Numbered from the stretch's first letter, positions 50,976 through 59,640 are shown. The stretch: DNA of 64,000 nucleotides from Amycolatopsis albispora (GCF_003312875.1 NZ_CP015163.1:7812001-7876000); one strand, 5' to 3'. Translations and numbers: made by a program. The notes: generated by a model from the sequence alone, not told the origin.

Positions 50976-51433
50976 AGATCGTCGTCGCCGCCGATAATGC
51001 GGGGGCGGAGCTGAAGAACCAGCTGCGTGACCTGCTGCGTGCCGACGAGCGCGTGGCCGAGGTGACCGATCTCGGCGTGCCGGACGCCGCCGACGAGCGG
51101 CCGTATCCGGAGCTGGGGCTGGCCGCCGCCGAGGTGGTGGCCCGTGGTGAGGCCGATCGCGGGGTGCTGGTCTGCGGCACCGGGATCGGCGTGGCCATTT
51201 CGGCGAACAAGGTGCCGGGGGTGCGCGCCACCGTGGTGCACGACTCCTACTCCGCCGAGCGCTCGGTGAAGTCGAACGACTGCCAGATCATCACCTTCGG
51301 CGCCCGCGTGATCGGGCCCGAGCTGGCCAAGAAGATCGTCAGCGAATGGCTGGACCACCGCTTCGACCCGGAGTCGGCCAGTGCCGGCAAGGTCGCCCGC
51401 ATCACCGCCTACGAGCAGGCCCATTCGTCCTGA
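50972..51433 (+). CDS. RpiB-family sugar phosphate isomerase, EryI/DerI-like
   Basis: The 153-residue protein has the RpiB fold: KIVVAADNAGAELKNQL, then VLVCGTGIGVAISANKVPG with catalytic Cys68. The later segment SAERSVKSNDCQIITFGARV differs from classical RpiB (usually HNDANVLALG) and resembles isomerases of tetrose phosphates in erythritol-type pathways. The start ATG overlaps the end of the repeat frame. It probably turns a ketotetrose phosphate into erythrose 4-phosphate, a link to the pentose phosphate pathway. Confidence 0.83.
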   Translation: MKIVVAADNAGAELKNQLRDLLRADERVAEVTDLGVPDAADERPYPELGLAAAEVVARGEADRGVLVCGTGIGVAISANKVPGVRATVVHDSYSAERSVKSNDCQIITFGARVIGPELAKKIVSEWLDHRFDPESASAGKVARITAYEQAHSS

Positions 51434-51475
51434 CGGACAATTCCGTCGAGTTCCGGGTTCAAGGAGGAACCACAA

Positions 51476-52507
51476 GTGCGCATTCTCGCCGCAGGAGACG
51501 AGTTCGTCGGCACCGAGCTGCTCAAGCACGCGGTGCGCGCCGAGCTGGGCACCGAGCCGGTGTTCAGCGAGCTGTCGCTGCCCTGGCCGGTGGTGCCGTT
51601 CGGCCCGGTCGGCGGGGTGAACGAGGCCAGCGGCACCGAGGAGCAGGTGATCGAGGCGCTGGCGGGAGCCGAGGTCGCGGTCACCCAGATGGCGCCGTTC
51701 ACCAAAGCCGTGTTCGCCGCCGCGCCGCAGCTGAAAATGGTGTCGGTGAGCCGGGGCGGTCCGGTGAACGTGGACCTGCGCGCGGCCACCGAGGCCGGGG
51801 TCGCGGTGACCTACGCGCCCGGCCGCAACGCCGCGGCGGCGGCGGAGTTCGCCGTCGGCATGATCTTGGCCGCCATGCGGCGGCTGGCCACCTCCTCGGC
51901 CGAGCTGCTCGGCGGGACCTGGCGCGGGGACTACTACGCCTACGACAAGGCCGGGATCGAGCTGGAAGGCAGCACGGTCGGACTGGTCGGCTACGGCGCG
52001 ATCGGTTCGCGGGTGACGAAGGTGCTGGCCGCCTTCGGCGCCAGGGTGCTGGTGTCCGACCCGTACGCCGACCCGGCCGCGATCAAGGCCGACGGCGCGG
52101 CGCCGGTCGAGCTGGACGAACTGCTGCGGTCGAGCCAGGTGGTCAGCCTGCACGCCCGGCTCACCGAGGAGACCCACCACCTGATCAACGCGGAGAAGCT
52201 GGCCCTGCTGCCGCACGGCGCGGTGCTGGTCAACACCGCGCGCGGCGGGCTGCTGGACTACGCGCCGCTGCCCGAGCTGCTGCGTTCCGGGAAGCTGGGC
52301 GCGCTCGGGCTGGACGTGTACGACGTGGAGCCGCCGCCAGCCGACTGGGCGCTGCGGGACGCGCCGAATGTGATCGCCACCCCGCACCTGGCCGGAGCGA
52401 GCAGGCAGACCGCGGAGCGCGCGGCCCGCATCGTGGCGGCCGAGGTCGGCCGGTACGCCCGCGGGGAGCGCCTCGCGCACGTGGCCAATCCCGAAGTGCT
52501 CGGCTGA
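51476..52507 (+). CDS. D-2-hydroxyacid dehydrogenase
   Basis: The 343-residue NAD-dependent enzyme has GLVGYGAIGSRVTKVLAAFG (Rossmann loop, about 168-187), VNTARGGLLD with the substrate arginine, and TPHLAGAS with the catalytic histidine. AAGGAGG precedes GTG 51476. The N-terminal substrate region is unlike standard 3-phosphoglycerate dehydrogenases. In this operon it probably acts on a sugar acid or its phosphate. Confidence 0.85.
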   Translation: MRILAAGDEFVGTELLKHAVRAELGTEPVFSELSLPWPVVPFGPVGGVNEASGTEEQVIEALAGAEVAVTQMAPFTKAVFAAAPQLKMVSVSRGGPVNVDLRAATEAGVAVTYAPGRNAAAAAEFAVGMILAAMRRLATSSAELLGGTWRGDYYAYDKAGIELEGSTVGLVGYGAIGSRVTKVLAAFGARVLVSDPYADPAAIKADGAAPVELDELLRSSQVVSLHARLTEETHHLINAEKLALLPHGAVLVNTARGGLLDYAPLPELLRSGKLGALGLDVYDVEPPPADWALRDAPNVIATPHLAGASRQTAERAARIVAAEVGRYARGERLAHVANPEVLG

Positions 52508-52511
52508 AGCC

Positions 52512-53969
52512 ATGGCCGGTCGCATCATCGGAGTGGACATCGGCACCTCGCTGACCAAGGCGGTGGTGTTCGACGACGCCGGGGTGTCCATTGTGGACGC
52601 GTGCGCCCCGTCGGAGGTGCACCACCTGCCCGGCGGGCGGGTGGAACAGGACCTGGAGCAGGTGATCGGCACCGTGGCCACGGTGGTCCGCGAGGTCACG
52701 GCGCGGCTGGACGAGCCGGTCGCGGCGCTGGCGCTCACCGGCCAGGGCGACGGGCTGTGGCTGCGTGACGCCGAGGGGCGCCCGGTGCGGCCCGCGTTGT
52801 CCTGGCTGGACGGGCGAGCGAACTCGCTGGTGGCCAAGTGGCAGGCCGAAGGGGTGGCCAGGGAGATCTACCGGCGCACCGGCTCCGGCGTGTTCCCCGG
52901 CTGCCACGCGCCACTGCTGTCCTATTTGGACAAACATGAGCCGGAGTCGCTGGACCGCGCCGCGGTGGCCGGGTACTGCGTGGACGCCGTGGTGCAGCGG
53001 CTGACCGGCGAGATCACCGTCGACGTCTCCGATGCCTCCCTGCCCTTCCTCGACCCGGTGACCAGGCAGTACGACGAAGGCGCCATCGAAGCCTGCGGGC
53101 TCGGGCACCGGCGTGGCCTGCTGGTCGAGCCCGCCCCCGGCCGCTCGGTGTTCCGGCTGAACCGGACCGGTGCCGAACTGCTCGGCCTGCCGGTCGGGCT
53201 GCCGGTCACCGCCGGGCCGTTCGACCTGCCGGCCAGCGCCATCGGCGCCGGGGTGCGCGAACCGGGTGACGGCATCCTGACCGCGGGCACCACGCTCGCC
53301 TGCCAGGTGCTCACCAGGGACGTCACCTGGGATCGCGAGGGCGAACCGGCTGGCATGTTCCTGGCCACCCCGGCCGAGGCCGACTACCTCCGCGCGATGC
53401 CCGCGATGGTCGGCACCGCGGGCATCGACTGGATCTGCGGGTTGCTGGGCATCGGCGTCGAGCAGATCGGCGGGCTGCTCGCGGAGAGCACCCCGGGCGC
53501 CGGGCGGGTGCGGGCCCTGCCGTTCCTGTCCGCGTCCGGGGAGCGCGCTCCGTTTGTCGACGCCTCGGCTCGCGCGCAGTTCGCCGGGCTGAGCCTGGAG
53601 AGCACCCGTGCCGATCTCGTGCGCGCGCTGTGCGAGTCGATCGCTTACGCGGCAAGGCATTGCTTCGAGGCCGCCGGGCTGTCCGGCACGCTGTACGCGT
53701 GTGGTGGCGGCGTGCGCTCGGCCGAATGGACGCAGATCTTCGCGGACGTGCTGGGCCGCCCGATCGTCATTCCCGGTGACCCGGGCGTCGGCGCGCGGGG
53801 CGCGGTGCTGACCGCGGCGGAATCGCTCGGGCAGCCCTTCGATGTGGAACTCTGGGCAGCGAACTCGCGCACCGTGCGGGTGCGCCCGGAAAACGCCGAC
53901 GTCTACCAGCAGGGGTACCGCGAGTACACCGAATCGCTGGAGTCGGCCCGAGCTTTGTGGAGGCTGTAG
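52512..53969 (+). CDS. FGGY-family kinase, erythritol-kinase-like
   Basis: The 485-residue kinase has N-terminal IGVDIGTSLTKAVVFDDAGV, then LALTGQGDGLWLRDAEGRPV and SWLDGRANS, a pattern close to erythritol and related alditol kinases. The C-terminal half has ILTAGTTLACQVLT and LYACGGGVRSAEWTQIFADV. It lies four bases after the dehydrogenase and abuts the aldolase gene. With the DhaKL kinase and EryI-like isomerase it supports a tetritol pathway; the substrate is unproven. Confidence 0.83.
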   Translation: MAGRIIGVDIGTSLTKAVVFDDAGVSIVDACAPSEVHHLPGGRVEQDLEQVIGTVATVVREVTARLDEPVAALALTGQGDGLWLRDAEGRPVRPALSWLDGRANSLVAKWQAEGVAREIYRRTGSGVFPGCHAPLLSYLDKHEPESLDRAAVAGYCVDAVVQRLTGEITVDVSDASLPFLDPVTRQYDEGAIEACGLGHRRGLLVEPAPGRSVFRLNRTGAELLGLPVGLPVTAGPFDLPASAIGAGVREPGDGILTAGTTLACQVLTRDVTWDREGEPAGMFLATPAEADYLRAMPAMVGTAGIDWICGLLGIGVEQIGGLLAESTPGAGRVRALPFLSASGERAPFVDASARAQFAGLSLESTRADLVRALCESIAYAARHCFEAAGLSGTLYACGGGVRSAEWTQIFADVLGRPIVIPGDPGVGARGAVLTAAESLGQPFDVELWAANSRTVRVRPENADVYQQGYREYTESLESARALWRL

Positions 53970-54620
53970 ATGCTGCTCGCCGACGAGCGCGCCCAGGTGT
54001 GCGAGTACGCGCGGCGGCTGACCGCGGACGGGCTCGTGGTCGGGACGTCGGGGAACATCTCGGTGCGGGTGGGTGAGCACGTCGCGGTGACGCCGACCGG
54101 CGTGGCCTACGAGGACCTGCGCCCGGCCGACGTGCCGGTGGTCGCGCTGGACGGCTCACCCGTCGACGGTGAACTGCGGCCGACCAGCGAGCTGCCGATG
54201 CACCTGACCATCTACCGGCGCGCCGAAGATCCCGACGGCGCGCCGGTCACCGCGGTCGTGCACACCCATTCCGCCCACGCGACCGCGGTGTCCACGCTGG
54301 TGGACGAGGTGCCGCCGATCCACTACATGCTGGCGTCGATCGGCCCGACCGCGCGGGTGGCCGAGTACGCCACCTACGGCACCGAGGCCCTCGCGGAGGC
54401 CATGCTCACCGCGCTGGACGGTCGCCGTGGCTGCCTGCTGGCGAACCACGGCACCGTCACCTACGGCGACGGCCTGTCCGCCGCCTACCACCGGGCGCAG
54501 CAACTGGAATGGTGCTGCCAGGTCTGGCTGCTCGCCCGCTCGGCCGGTGCCCCCGCGGTCCTCCCGAAATACGAAGTGGAACGCGTCGCCGACAAGCTCC
54601 GGACCTACGGCCAGCCCTGA
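53970..54620 (+). CDS. Class II aldolase (fuculose-phosphate aldolase family)
   Basis: The 216-residue zinc aldolase has VVGTSGNISVRV near residue 23, HTHSAHATAVST with zinc ligands His98 and His100, and LLANHGTVTYG with His160. Such enzymes split ketose 1-phosphates to dihydroxyacetone phosphate and an aldehyde. ATG follows the kinase stop with no gap, so the product of that kinase is its likely substrate. It is the last gene of the operon. Confidence 0.87.
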   Translation: MLLADERAQVCEYARRLTADGLVVGTSGNISVRVGEHVAVTPTGVAYEDLRPADVPVVALDGSPVDGELRPTSELPMHLTIYRRAEDPDGAPVTAVVHTHSAHATAVSTLVDEVPPIHYMLASIGPTARVAEYATYGTEALAEAMLTALDGRRGCLLANHGTVTYGDGLSAAYHRAQQLEWCCQVWLLARSAGAPAVLPKYEVERVADKLRTYGQP

Positions 54621-54626
54621 GGTCCG

Positions 54627-55358
54627 CTACACCGCGACGGCGCCGCCGTCGGCGGTGATGGTGGTGCCGGTGAGATAGCTCGACCGCGGCGAGGCGAGGA
54701 ACAGGACCACCTCGGCGATCTCCTCGGGCGCGGCGGTGCGGCCGAGCAGGGTGGTGCGGCCGAGTTCCGCCACCAGGTCGCCGTTCTGCGCGAGCACCTT
54801 TTCGGTGTGCACCGGGCCCGGCGAGAGGTTGTTCACGCGTACTCCCGAGCCCCTGAACTCGGCCGCCCAGGTGCGGGTCAACGATTCCAAGGCCGCCTTG
54901 CTGGCGCCGTAGACCGACGAGTCCGGCATGCCGACGGAGGCGGCGATCGAGGTGACGTTGATGATGCTGCCGGCGCCCTTCGCGAGCATTTTCGGCACCA
55001 GCGCCGCGGTGAGGAAGTACGGCGCCCGCACGTTCACGTCGAACATCGCGTCGAAGTCGGGCACATCCTGCTCGAGCGTCGGCGCGAACGGGAAGATGCC
55101 CGCGTTGTTGACCAGGACGTCCACGTCGCCGACCTCGGCGGCCAGTCGTCGCACCGAGTCGAGGTCGGCCATGTCGGCGGCGATGAAGCTCGCCCGGCCG
55201 CCGTCGGCTTCGATCTCGGCGACGACCTTCGCGCCGCCCTCGGCGTTGCGGCCGGTGACGATCACGGTGGCGCCCTCACGGGCGAGGGTCTTCACCGTCG
55301 CGCGGCCGATTCCGCTGGTGGCACCGGTGACAAGCGCGCGCTGGTCCTGGAGTTCCAT
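54627..55358 (-). CDS. SDR-family oxidoreductase
   Basis: The 243-residue short-chain dehydrogenase has ALVTGATSGIGRATVKTLAR (NAD(P) binding), NNAG, the catalytic serine in INVTSIAAS and the YGASK motif, and a C-terminal SSYLTGTTITADGG. ATG 55358 is chosen because AAAGG lies six bases upstream; an ATG at 55364 is too close to it. It is divergent from an ArsR gene and carries two operator copies upstream. Confidence 0.88.
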   Translation of the reverse strand: MELQDQRALVTGATSGIGRATVKTLAREGATVIVTGRNAEGGAKVVAEIEADGGRASFIAADMADLDSVRRLAAEVGDVDVLVNNAGIFPFAPTLEQDVPDFDAMFDVNVRAPYFLTAALVPKMLAKGAGSIINVTSIAASVGMPDSSVYGASKAALESLTRTWAAEFRGSGVRVNNLSPGPVHTEKVLAQNGDLVAELGRTTLLGRTAAPEEIAEVVLFLASPRSSYLTGTTITADGGAVAV

Positions 55359-55369
55359 GCCCATCCTTT

Positions 55370-55394
55370 GTTCGATATTCGTCAACTATCGAAC
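55370..55394. promoter_or_regulatory. ArsR operator copy 1, GTTCGATA-N9-TATCGAAC
   Basis: Perfect 8-bp arms with nine-base spacer, directly upstream of the SDR start. A second, slightly degenerate copy starts exactly 40 bp to the right, so both lie on the same face of the helix. Regulation by the adjacent ArsR protein is likely. Confidence 0.75.
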
Positions 55395-55409
55395 AAGCTA
55401 GCATCGCGC

Positions 55410-55434
55410 GTTCGATGTTCGCCAGTCTTCGAAC
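55410..55434. promoter_or_regulatory. ArsR operator copy 2, GTTCGATG-N9-CTTCGAAC
   Basis: Same arms and spacing as the site at 55370, with one mismatched pair. It lies 17 bases upstream of the ArsR ATG, fitting autoregulation of that gene. Confidence 0.7.
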
Positions 55435-55450
55435 AAGTATCGTGGATGAC

Positions 55451-55813
55451 ATGCGGCAGCCAGCACATCCCGAGGTCGACGAGCTGAAGCTGACCGAGGT
55501 GATGGCCGCGCTCGGCGACCCGCTGCGCGTCGGCCTGGTGCGGTTGCTGTCCGACGGGGTGGAGCGCAACTTCGGCGAGCTGCGCGCGCCGGTCGCCAAG
55601 TCGACATTGAGCCACCACCTCAAGGTGCTCCGCGCGGCGGGCATCACCTGCAGCCGCGGCGAAGGCACCCGCTGCTACGTCCGGCTGCGCCGCGACGACC
55701 TCGAAACCCGCTTCCCGCAACTGCTCGACGCAGTGCTGGCCGCGGCGGCGGACGAGGGCGTCGGCGAGCACGTCGGGCTGAACAGCACGCCGACGCCGGA
55801 CGGCTGCGCCTGA
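55451..55813 (+). CDS. ArsR-family regulator
   Basis: The 120-residue winged-helix protein has KLTEVMAALGDPLRVGLVRL and the recognition helix KSTLSHHLKVLRAAGI. It lacks the metal-binding ELCVCDL-type motif, so it probably senses an organic ligand or redox change. ATG 55451 gives the usual family length; a GTG at 55442 is close by. It probably controls the divergent SDR gene. Confidence 0.87.
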   Translation: MRQPAHPEVDELKLTEVMAALGDPLRVGLVRLLSDGVERNFGELRAPVAKSTLSHHLKVLRAAGITCSRGEGTRCYVRLRRDDLETRFPQLLDAVLAAAADEGVGEHVGLNSTPTPDGCA

Positions 55814-55816
55814 ACC

Positions 55817-56785
55817 TCAGGCGGTGAGCGTGCTGAACCGGCGGCGGTAGGCCGTCGGCGTGAGCCCGGTCCGGCGGCGGATCTGGGCCCGCAGGTTCGA
55901 CGCCGTGCCCAGCCCGCTCGCCCGCGCGACCAGTTCCAGCCGCTGCTCCCCGCGTTCGATCAGGCGGCAGGCCAGCGAAACCCGCTCGCCGGTCAGCCAG
56001 GCCAGCGGCGTCGTGCCGAGTTCCGCCCGGAACCAGCGGTGCAGCGTCGCTGGGCTGACCGCGGCGAAGGCGGCCAGGTCACCGATGGTCAGCGGCTGGT
56101 CGAGGTGTTCCTGTGCCCAGGCGAGCACCGGCGCCAGCGAGGCGTCGGGGACCTCGGGCACCGGGCGTTCGATGAACTGCTGCTGCCCACCGTCCCGGTG
56201 CGCGGCGAACACCAGGCGCCGGCTGACCGCGTTCGCGATCTCGGCACCGTGGTCCTGGCGGATCACGTACAGGCCGAGGTCGAGCGCGGCGGCGCTCCCG
56301 GCGGCGGTGAGCACGTTGCCGTCGTGCACGAAGAGCACGTCCGGCGCGAGTTCCACGTCGGGGAAGCGCTCGGTGAAAACCGAGGCCCAGCGCCAGTGCG
56401 TGACGGCACGCCGCCCGTCGAGCACACCCGCCGCGGCGAGCGTGAACGTGCCGGTGCAGAAGCTCATCAGCCGGGCGCCGCGCCGGTGCGCGCGGCGGAT
56501 CGCGTCGAGCACCCGCGGGTCGGGCGCGGATTCGGGATCGGGTCGGTTCGGCGCGATCACCGTGCCCGCCTCGTCCACGGCGTCGAGGCCGCGCACCCCG
56601 GACAGCGTGAAGAATCCCTCGTGCATGCGGATCGACGGCTCGGCCGCGCACAGCCCGAACTCGTACCACGGCCGGTCCAGTTCCGGCCGTCGCAGCCCGA
56701 ACAGCTCGGTGGCCACGCCCAGTTCGAACGGGTTCGACCCGTCGTCGACGATGGCGACCACTCGATGCGAGGATTCACGCGACAT
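55817..56785 (-). CDS. GlxA-type AraC-family regulator
   Basis: The 322-residue protein has an N-terminal DJ-1/PfpI amidotransferase-like domain (about 8-180, with LMSFCTGTFTLAAAGVLDGR) and a C-terminal AraC HTH (about 225-318: WAQEHLDQPLTIGDLAAFAA, SPATLHRWFRAELGTTPLAW). Such actinobacterial regulators often control nearby stress or efflux genes. It is divergent from a small cupin gene, its most likely target, and convergent with the ArsR gene. Confidence 0.87.
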   Translation of the reverse strand: MSRESSHRVVAIVDDGSNPFELGVATELFGLRRPELDRPWYEFGLCAAEPSIRMHEGFFTLSGVRGLDAVDEAGTVIAPNRPDPESAPDPRVLDAIRRAHRRGARLMSFCTGTFTLAAAGVLDGRRAVTHWRWASVFTERFPDVELAPDVLFVHDGNVLTAAGSAAALDLGLYVIRQDHGAEIANAVSRRLVFAAHRDGGQQQFIERPVPEVPDASLAPVLAWAQEHLDQPLTIGDLAAFAAVSPATLHRWFRAELGTTPLAWLTGERVSLACRLIERGEQRLELVARASGLGTASNLRAQIRRRTGLTPTAYRRRFSTLTA

Positions 56786-56837
56786 ATGCGATTCCTAGCA
56801 CTCACACCCGCGTGGCGCCAGCACCCATGCTGGGGCC

Positions 56838-57227
56838 ATGAGCAAGCAGCCGATCTCCCTCGACGAGGCGCTGGCGGGTTTCGACCAGGTGTGGAGCCCG
56901 CGGATCGTCGCCTTTGTCAACGACTACGACGTGCGCGTGGCCAAGTTCGCCGGTGAGCACGTGTGGCACGTCCACGAGCACACCGACGAGTTCTTCCTGG
57001 TGCTGGACGGAGAAATCCGCATCGCCCTGCGCGACGGCGAGGAACGCGAAGTCGTGCTGCCAAAGGGATCCGCGTTCGTCGTGCCGCGCGGGGTGTACCA
57101 CAAACCGTCCTCAGTGGACGGTGCTTCGGTCCTGCTGTTCGAACCGACCGGCACCCTCTCCGTCGGCGACGAGCACGACCCGGTCCCCGAGCACGTCGAC
57201 ACCACCACCGGTCACGTCGTGGCCTGA
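56838..57227 (+). CDS. Cupin-domain protein
   Basis: The 129-residue single-domain cupin has motif 1 HVWHVHEHTDEFFLVLDG with metal-binding His residues and Glu, and motif 2 PKGSAFVVPRGVYHKPSS. It has no signal peptide. It is probably a small enzyme or sensor protein under control of the divergent GlxA-type regulator. Its 3' end overlaps the convergent transporter gene by 16 bases. Confidence 0.85.
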   Translation: MSKQPISLDEALAGFDQVWSPRIVAFVNDYDVRVAKFAGEHVWHVHEHTDEFFLVLDGEIRIALRDGEEREVVLPKGSAFVVPRGVYHKPSSVDGASVLLFEPTGTLSVGDEHDPVPEHVDTTTGHVVA

Positions 57228-58267
57228 CGGCGGGCGAAGCGCAGGGTCTTGGGGGCGACCGTGAGCCACGCCGTCACCAAGGCCGCGTACCCGGCCACCG
57301 CAACCACCGCAAAAAGTCCGGTGTGGACTCGGGTGAACAGGGCGCTCGCCCCGGTGACCACGGTGCCGACCGGGAAGGTGAAGCTCCACCAGGACAGGGT
57401 GAACGGCAGGCCCCGGCGGGCGGCGCGCAGGGTGAGCGAGGCGGCGATCGCCGACCAGACGAGCGCGAACCCCAGCGTGGGTACCCCGTACAACAGTCCA
57501 AAAGCGACGGCGGCCTGGCCGTACGGGGCGGGCAGCGCCTCGGCGGCCGGGCCCGCCAGCAGGTTCGCGGCGGTGATCGACTGGCCCAGCGGACCCAGCA
57601 CGATCCAGCTCGTGGGCACGTTGTCCGCCCGTCCCAGCACCAGTTGCTGCCAGATCTGCGGCAGCAGGCACAACGTCGCGAACAGGCTCACCCCGAACAT
57701 CGCGTAGCAGCCCACCACCATGGCGGGCCGGAGGTCCGGCGGCAGGTGTGGCGCCAGCAGCGCGCCACCGGAGGCCGAGACCATCGGCGGCACCACCGGC
57801 ATCAGCCAGCCGGCGAAGGTGTGCGCCGCGCGCACCTGCTGCGTGGTCATCATCTTCACCGGCACCCAGATCGCCGTGCCCAGCCCGAACGCCGTGCCGA
57901 TCGTCCACAGTGTCCAGTCGATGGCCAGTGCGGCGTCCAGGCCGATCCAGTCCTTGCCGAGCAGCAGTGCGCCGGAGCCGACCGTGCACAGCGCCATCGG
58001 CGGCGCGCCCCAGAACTGCGCCATCACCGGGTCGTCGGCGTACGACCGCCGCAGCCGGGCCAGCGCCACCCCGCACACCACCACCAGCAGTACCGCGGCC
58101 ACGGCCCAGACCAGGGTGGCGGCCGTGCGCAGGCCGGGGAACTGCAGCGGAAGCGTCGCCGCGGCGGTGGCGACGATGCCGGTGCCCATGATCGAGGCAA
58201 ACCAGTTCGGGCCGAACGCGGGCGCGCAGACAACGGGGGCCGGGCGGGTCAAGGTGCTGGTCACCAC
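57212..58267 (-). CDS. TDT-family transporter (TehA/SLAC1-like)
   Basis: The 351-residue protein has ten hydrophobic helices in the voltage-dependent anion channel/TDT pattern, with the first loop FGPNWFASIMGTGIVATAAA and a repeated two-helix hairpin layout. Family members export dicarboxylates, sulfite or other anions. GGAGGGTGAG precedes two adjacent GTG codons. The divergent LysR gene is of the CysL-like type, so sulfite or a related anion is a reasonable guess. Confidence 0.83.
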   Translation of the reverse strand: MVTSTLTRPAPVVCAPAFGPNWFASIMGTGIVATAAATLPLQFPGLRTAATLVWAVAAVLLVVVCGVALARLRRSYADDPVMAQFWGAPPMALCTVGSGALLLGKDWIGLDAALAIDWTLWTIGTAFGLGTAIWVPVKMMTTQQVRAAHTFAGWLMPVVPPMVSASGGALLAPHLPPDLRPAMVVGCYAMFGVSLFATLCLLPQIWQQLVLGRADNVPTSWIVLGPLGQSITAANLLAGPAAEALPAPYGQAAVAFGLLYGVPTLGFALVWSAIAASLTLRAARRGLPFTLSWWSFTFPVGTVVTGASALFTRVHTGLFAVVAVAGYAALVTAWLTVAPKTLRFARRQATT

Positions 58268-58319
58268 CTCACCCTCCGGGTGAACACGGGCGGGCGGTAG
58301 TCCCCAAAGCGCTATGGAT

Positions 58320-58338
58320 GCATAAACTGTCGTTATGC
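58320..58338. promoter_or_regulatory. Inverted repeat GCATAA-N7-TTATGC, LysR site
   Basis: Perfect 6-bp arms around seven bases, containing the T-N11-A pattern of LysR sites, overlap the start codon of the LysR gene (58335). The site faces the divergent TDT transporter gene, 53 bases from its start. Confidence 0.65.
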
Positions 58339-59249
58339 CTCTGTCCGCCAGGGTGAGCGAGCTGACCAGCTATGACCTGCTGCTCAGCGTGGCCGAGCTG
58401 GGCAGCATCGGCCGGGCCGCGCGGGTGCACGGCATGTCGCAGCCCGCGGCCAGCGTGCGGCTGCGGCAGCTCGAAGCCCGCGCCGGTGTGCCGCTGCTGG
58501 AACGCGGCACGCGTGGCGCGCGGCTCACCACCGAGGGGCAGCTCGTCGCGAGCTGGGCGCAGCCGGTGCTCGACGCGGCCTCGGATCTGGAGGCGGGGAT
58601 CGCCGCGCTGCGGGCCGATCGCGAGAGTCACGTGCGGATCGCCGCCAGCCTGACCGTCGCCGAATACCTGCTGCCGCGCTGGCTGATCGCGCTCAAGGCG
58701 GTCGATCCGGGCACCGTGGTCGCACTGACCTCCGGCAACTCCGCCGACGTCGCGGCTCAGGTGCTCGCGGGCGCGGTGGAGCTGGGCTTCGTCGAGGGCC
58801 CCGACATCCCGGATGGCTTGCAGGCCAAGGAAGTCGCGCGTGACGAGCTGGTGCTGGTGGTCGCGCCGACGCACCCGTGGGCGACGCGCCGCCGTCGCCC
58901 ACGCGCCGCCGAGCTGGCGGCCACGCCGCTGGTCAGCCGCGAACCGGGATCCGGCACCCGCCAGGCGCTGGAACGGGCTCTGCGGGCGCACGTCGGTGGT
59001 GCGCTCGCCGAGCCCGCGCTGGAGGTGTCCTCGACCACGGCGATCAAGGCGGCCGCGGTCGGCGGCATCGGGCCCGCGGTGCTCAGCGCGTACGCCGTCG
59101 CGCCGGAGCTGGCCGCGGGCACGCTGGTCCGCCTGCCGGTGCCCGACCTCGACCTGAGCCGGCGGCTGCGCGCTATTTGGCAGGCCGGCCGGACGCCGCG
59201 AGGTCCCACTCGCGATCTGCTCGCGATCGCCCTGCAACCGACCGGATGA
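58335..59249 (+). CDS. LysR-family regulator, CysL-like
   Basis: The 304-residue protein has an N-terminal LysR HTH (LTSYDLLLSVAELGSIGRAA, MSQPAASVRLRQLEARAGVP) and a periplasmic-binding-fold effector domain. The effector domain contains LVSREPGSGTRQALERAL, the EPGSGTR segment seen in CysL/CbbR-like regulators that bind small anions. It is divergent from the TDT transporter, its likely target. The last 77 bases overlap an antisense gene. Confidence 0.88.
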   Translation: MPLSARVSELTSYDLLLSVAELGSIGRAARVHGMSQPAASVRLRQLEARAGVPLLERGTRGARLTTEGQLVASWAQPVLDAASDLEAGIAALRADRESHVRIAASLTVAEYLLPRWLIALKAVDPGTVVALTSGNSADVAAQVLAGAVELGFVEGPDIPDGLQAKEVARDELVLVVAPTHPWATRRRRPRAAELAATPLVSREPGSGTRQALERALRAHVGGALAEPALEVSSTTAIKAAAVGGIGPAVLSAYAVAPELAAGTLVRLPVPDLDLSRRLRAIWQAGRTPRGPTRDLLAIALQPTG

Positions 59250-59640
59250 CCAGCCAGACCAACGCGCCGATCGGGGCGAGCAGGATGGTCAGCACCAGCA
59301 GCGGCGCCATCACCAGCGGGTGCACGCCCAGCTCGCGGCTCTCCAGGTACATCCACCGGCCGACAAAGAGGTCGAAGGCGATGATGTGCGCCCAGACCAG
59401 CGTCGCCGCGCCCGGCTCGGCCATCAGCTCCTGCAGCCCGGTCAGCGACGGCTGCGCCACCGCGGGCAGCACCTCGGCCAGCCGCGGTACCGCGATCACC
59501 AGGTAGAGCAGGGCGGGCGGCGCGAACACCAGCGGGGACGACACGATCCGCCGGGTCCACGACCAGCCCGGCGCCAGGATCATCAGCGCCCAGAACGGCG
59601 CCGCCAGCACGAAGGTCAGGTCGAACAGGTTGGACATCAT
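59173..59640 (-). CDS. ABA4-like (DUF4281) membrane protein
   Basis: The 155-residue protein has four transmembrane helices and the family motif VWAHIIAFDLFVGRWMYLES. ABA4-like proteins are named after a plant carotenoid-pathway protein; their bacterial role is not settled. Its ATG overlaps the stop of the upstream membrane protein gene. Its 3' end is antisense to the end of the LysR gene. Confidence 0.8.
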   Translation of the reverse strand: MMSNLFDLTFVLAAPFWALMILAPGWSWTRRIVSSPLVFAPPALLYLVIAVPRLAEVLPAVAQPSLTGLQELMAEPGAATLVWAHIIAFDLFVGRWMYLESRELGVHPLVMAPLLVLTILLAPIGALVWLVIRSVAGRSRADREWDLAASGRPAK

